Part shown: positions 63,316 to 64,000 of the stretch, piece by piece
How the letters are laid out: each line of letters opens with the position of its first letter
How positions within the stretch are numbered: position 1 is the stretch's first letter
Source: Sipunculus nudus
Taxonomy: Eukaryota > Annelida > Sipuncula > Golfingiida > Sipunculidae
Assembly (NCBI GenBank): GCA_026874595.1
Contig: CM049322.1
Coordinates: 58,309,886 to 58,373,885 of the forward strand
DNA length: 64,000 bases
Direction: 5' to 3'
The notes under the pieces: generated by a model
Told to the model about the DNA's origin: nothing
What the model saw: the letters and a program-made list of their open reading frames with translations, nothing else
Database searches by the model: none
Made by a program: the position numbers and the translations under genes

Positions 63316-64000
63316 GAGAGTTACCCTCCGGTGTAAAGTGCTGTATGGCCTTCAGCTATATAACTATGAAGAAAAACAACACTGTAAATTCACTACAGAC
63401 TGTTTCACAGGATGAGGCCCGACTCTCAGGTGAATGTTGTTAGAATGAAGCTAACGGCATGGCTTGAAGAGCCCAGAATTTGCTCTCTCACTGCCTTGCA
63501 GTGTTGATACTTTACTGTAATACTGTAATAGGCTGCATTTTGATGTGTAAACAGCTAAACAAAATTTGTAATGGTCTGAATTTGACCTTTGCAGAATCGT
63601 GATATTCAATTAAAAGATATATATGGTATATATCCAATCATCATGAATGCCCCGTAAACAGCCCTAGAGACATGCTGTGTATGATAGAGATGATAACCAT
63701 ATTCATGTAGCCTCGTGAAAAGTTGATGAGATACACAGAAACGACATCTTGTATTGCAGGATATTAAGTGAAACTCAATAGTGAAACGTAAAATAAATGT
63801 AAAAGTGAGAGTGGAGAAATTACCTTACCTTTACATGTGGTCAGAAATTCGATCAAATGCAGACCAGGCACCCTTCCGTTTACGCTTGACTTTTACGTTT
63901 CCTGGGTTCAGTTCCTCCTTGTTTCACAGAAAATTATATATTTATATATATTGCAACCTGGACTTGTGGAAGGTTAAATTCTCTAGGGCAGACACCTCCC
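62610..64000. other. no firm gene; possible extra lectin exon relics
   Basis: The minus strand near 63060-62930 (KKTGACARNFQTEAVKFYT) could be another decayed second-half CTLD exon. A basic minus-strand segment near 63930-63840 (KRKRKGAWSAFDRIS) precedes GTAAG but has no recognised relative. Confidence 0.3.
63250..63312. repeat. (TA)n(GA)n compound microsatellite
   Basis: TA to 63284, then GA to 63312; same compound type as at 52769. Confidence 0.95.

Noticed and set aside
1-64000. CRISPR array or prokaryotic defence system
   Set aside because: The sequence is eukaryotic in style; the regular arrays are contiguous minisatellites without unique spacers.

Overview
The window reads as nuclear DNA from an AT-rich metazoan, most likely a marine lophotrochozoan and plausibly a bivalve mollusc. 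The signs are spliced genes with short exons, an expanded-looking C-type lectin-like locus, many long (TA)n microsatellites and poly(C)/poly(G) tracts, relics of non-LTR and BEL/Pao retrotransposons, tRNA-derived SINE-like pieces and MITEs. No bacterial-style operons, rRNA genes, convincing intact tRNA genes or CRISPR arrays were seen. The taxon is an inference only.

Genes. The best gene is on the minus strand at 4003-7529. It can be assembled by hand into 11 exons whose ten introns are all phase 1, giving a 579-residue protein of five C-type lectin-like domains (CTLDs). A decayed relative lies at about 61.8-62.6 kb, also on the minus strand. At 47434-47858 (minus) there is a GNAT acetyltransferase of the holothin/FR47 type with a break in its last third. 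At 14316-15207 and 37366-38255 (minus) are two copies of the same long exon of an unrecognised gene (297 codons when whole), each broken by different mutations.

Mobile-element relics. These are a BEL/Pao Gag relic (44.05-44.85 kb), a non-LTR reverse transcriptase relic (42.98-43.64 kb), smaller RT scraps in the duplicated blocks (12.94 and 36.03 kb), possible LINE pieces at 31.9-32.5 kb, a 2A-like ribosome-skipping motif relic at 25.47 kb, a MITE nested inside another MITE (11.2-11.5 kb), a MITE with perfect terminal repeats (51.53-51.78 kb), and SINE-like pieces (25.3, 42.2, 51.5 kb).

Architecture. Much of the window is copied from itself. (a) A recent segmental duplication pairs 12.06-18.77 kb with 35.03-41.74 kb. 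(b) A recent 3.13-kb tandem duplication pairs 18.63-21.74 kb with 21.76-24.89 kb. (c) Older diverged copies link 0-3.5 kb, 9.1-12.8 kb and 54.3-59.1 kb. (d) Older local tandem pairs lie at 28.4-30.2 kb and 33.6-35.0 kb. (e) A minisatellite built from two alternating 31-bp subunits occurs as a short stretch near 2.7 kb and as arrays at 11.8-12.63 kb and 35.03-35.71 kb, next to duplicated blocks each time. The remaining stretches (7.6-9.1, 25.8-28.3, 48.0-50.0, 59.3-61.7 kb) show no supportable gene.
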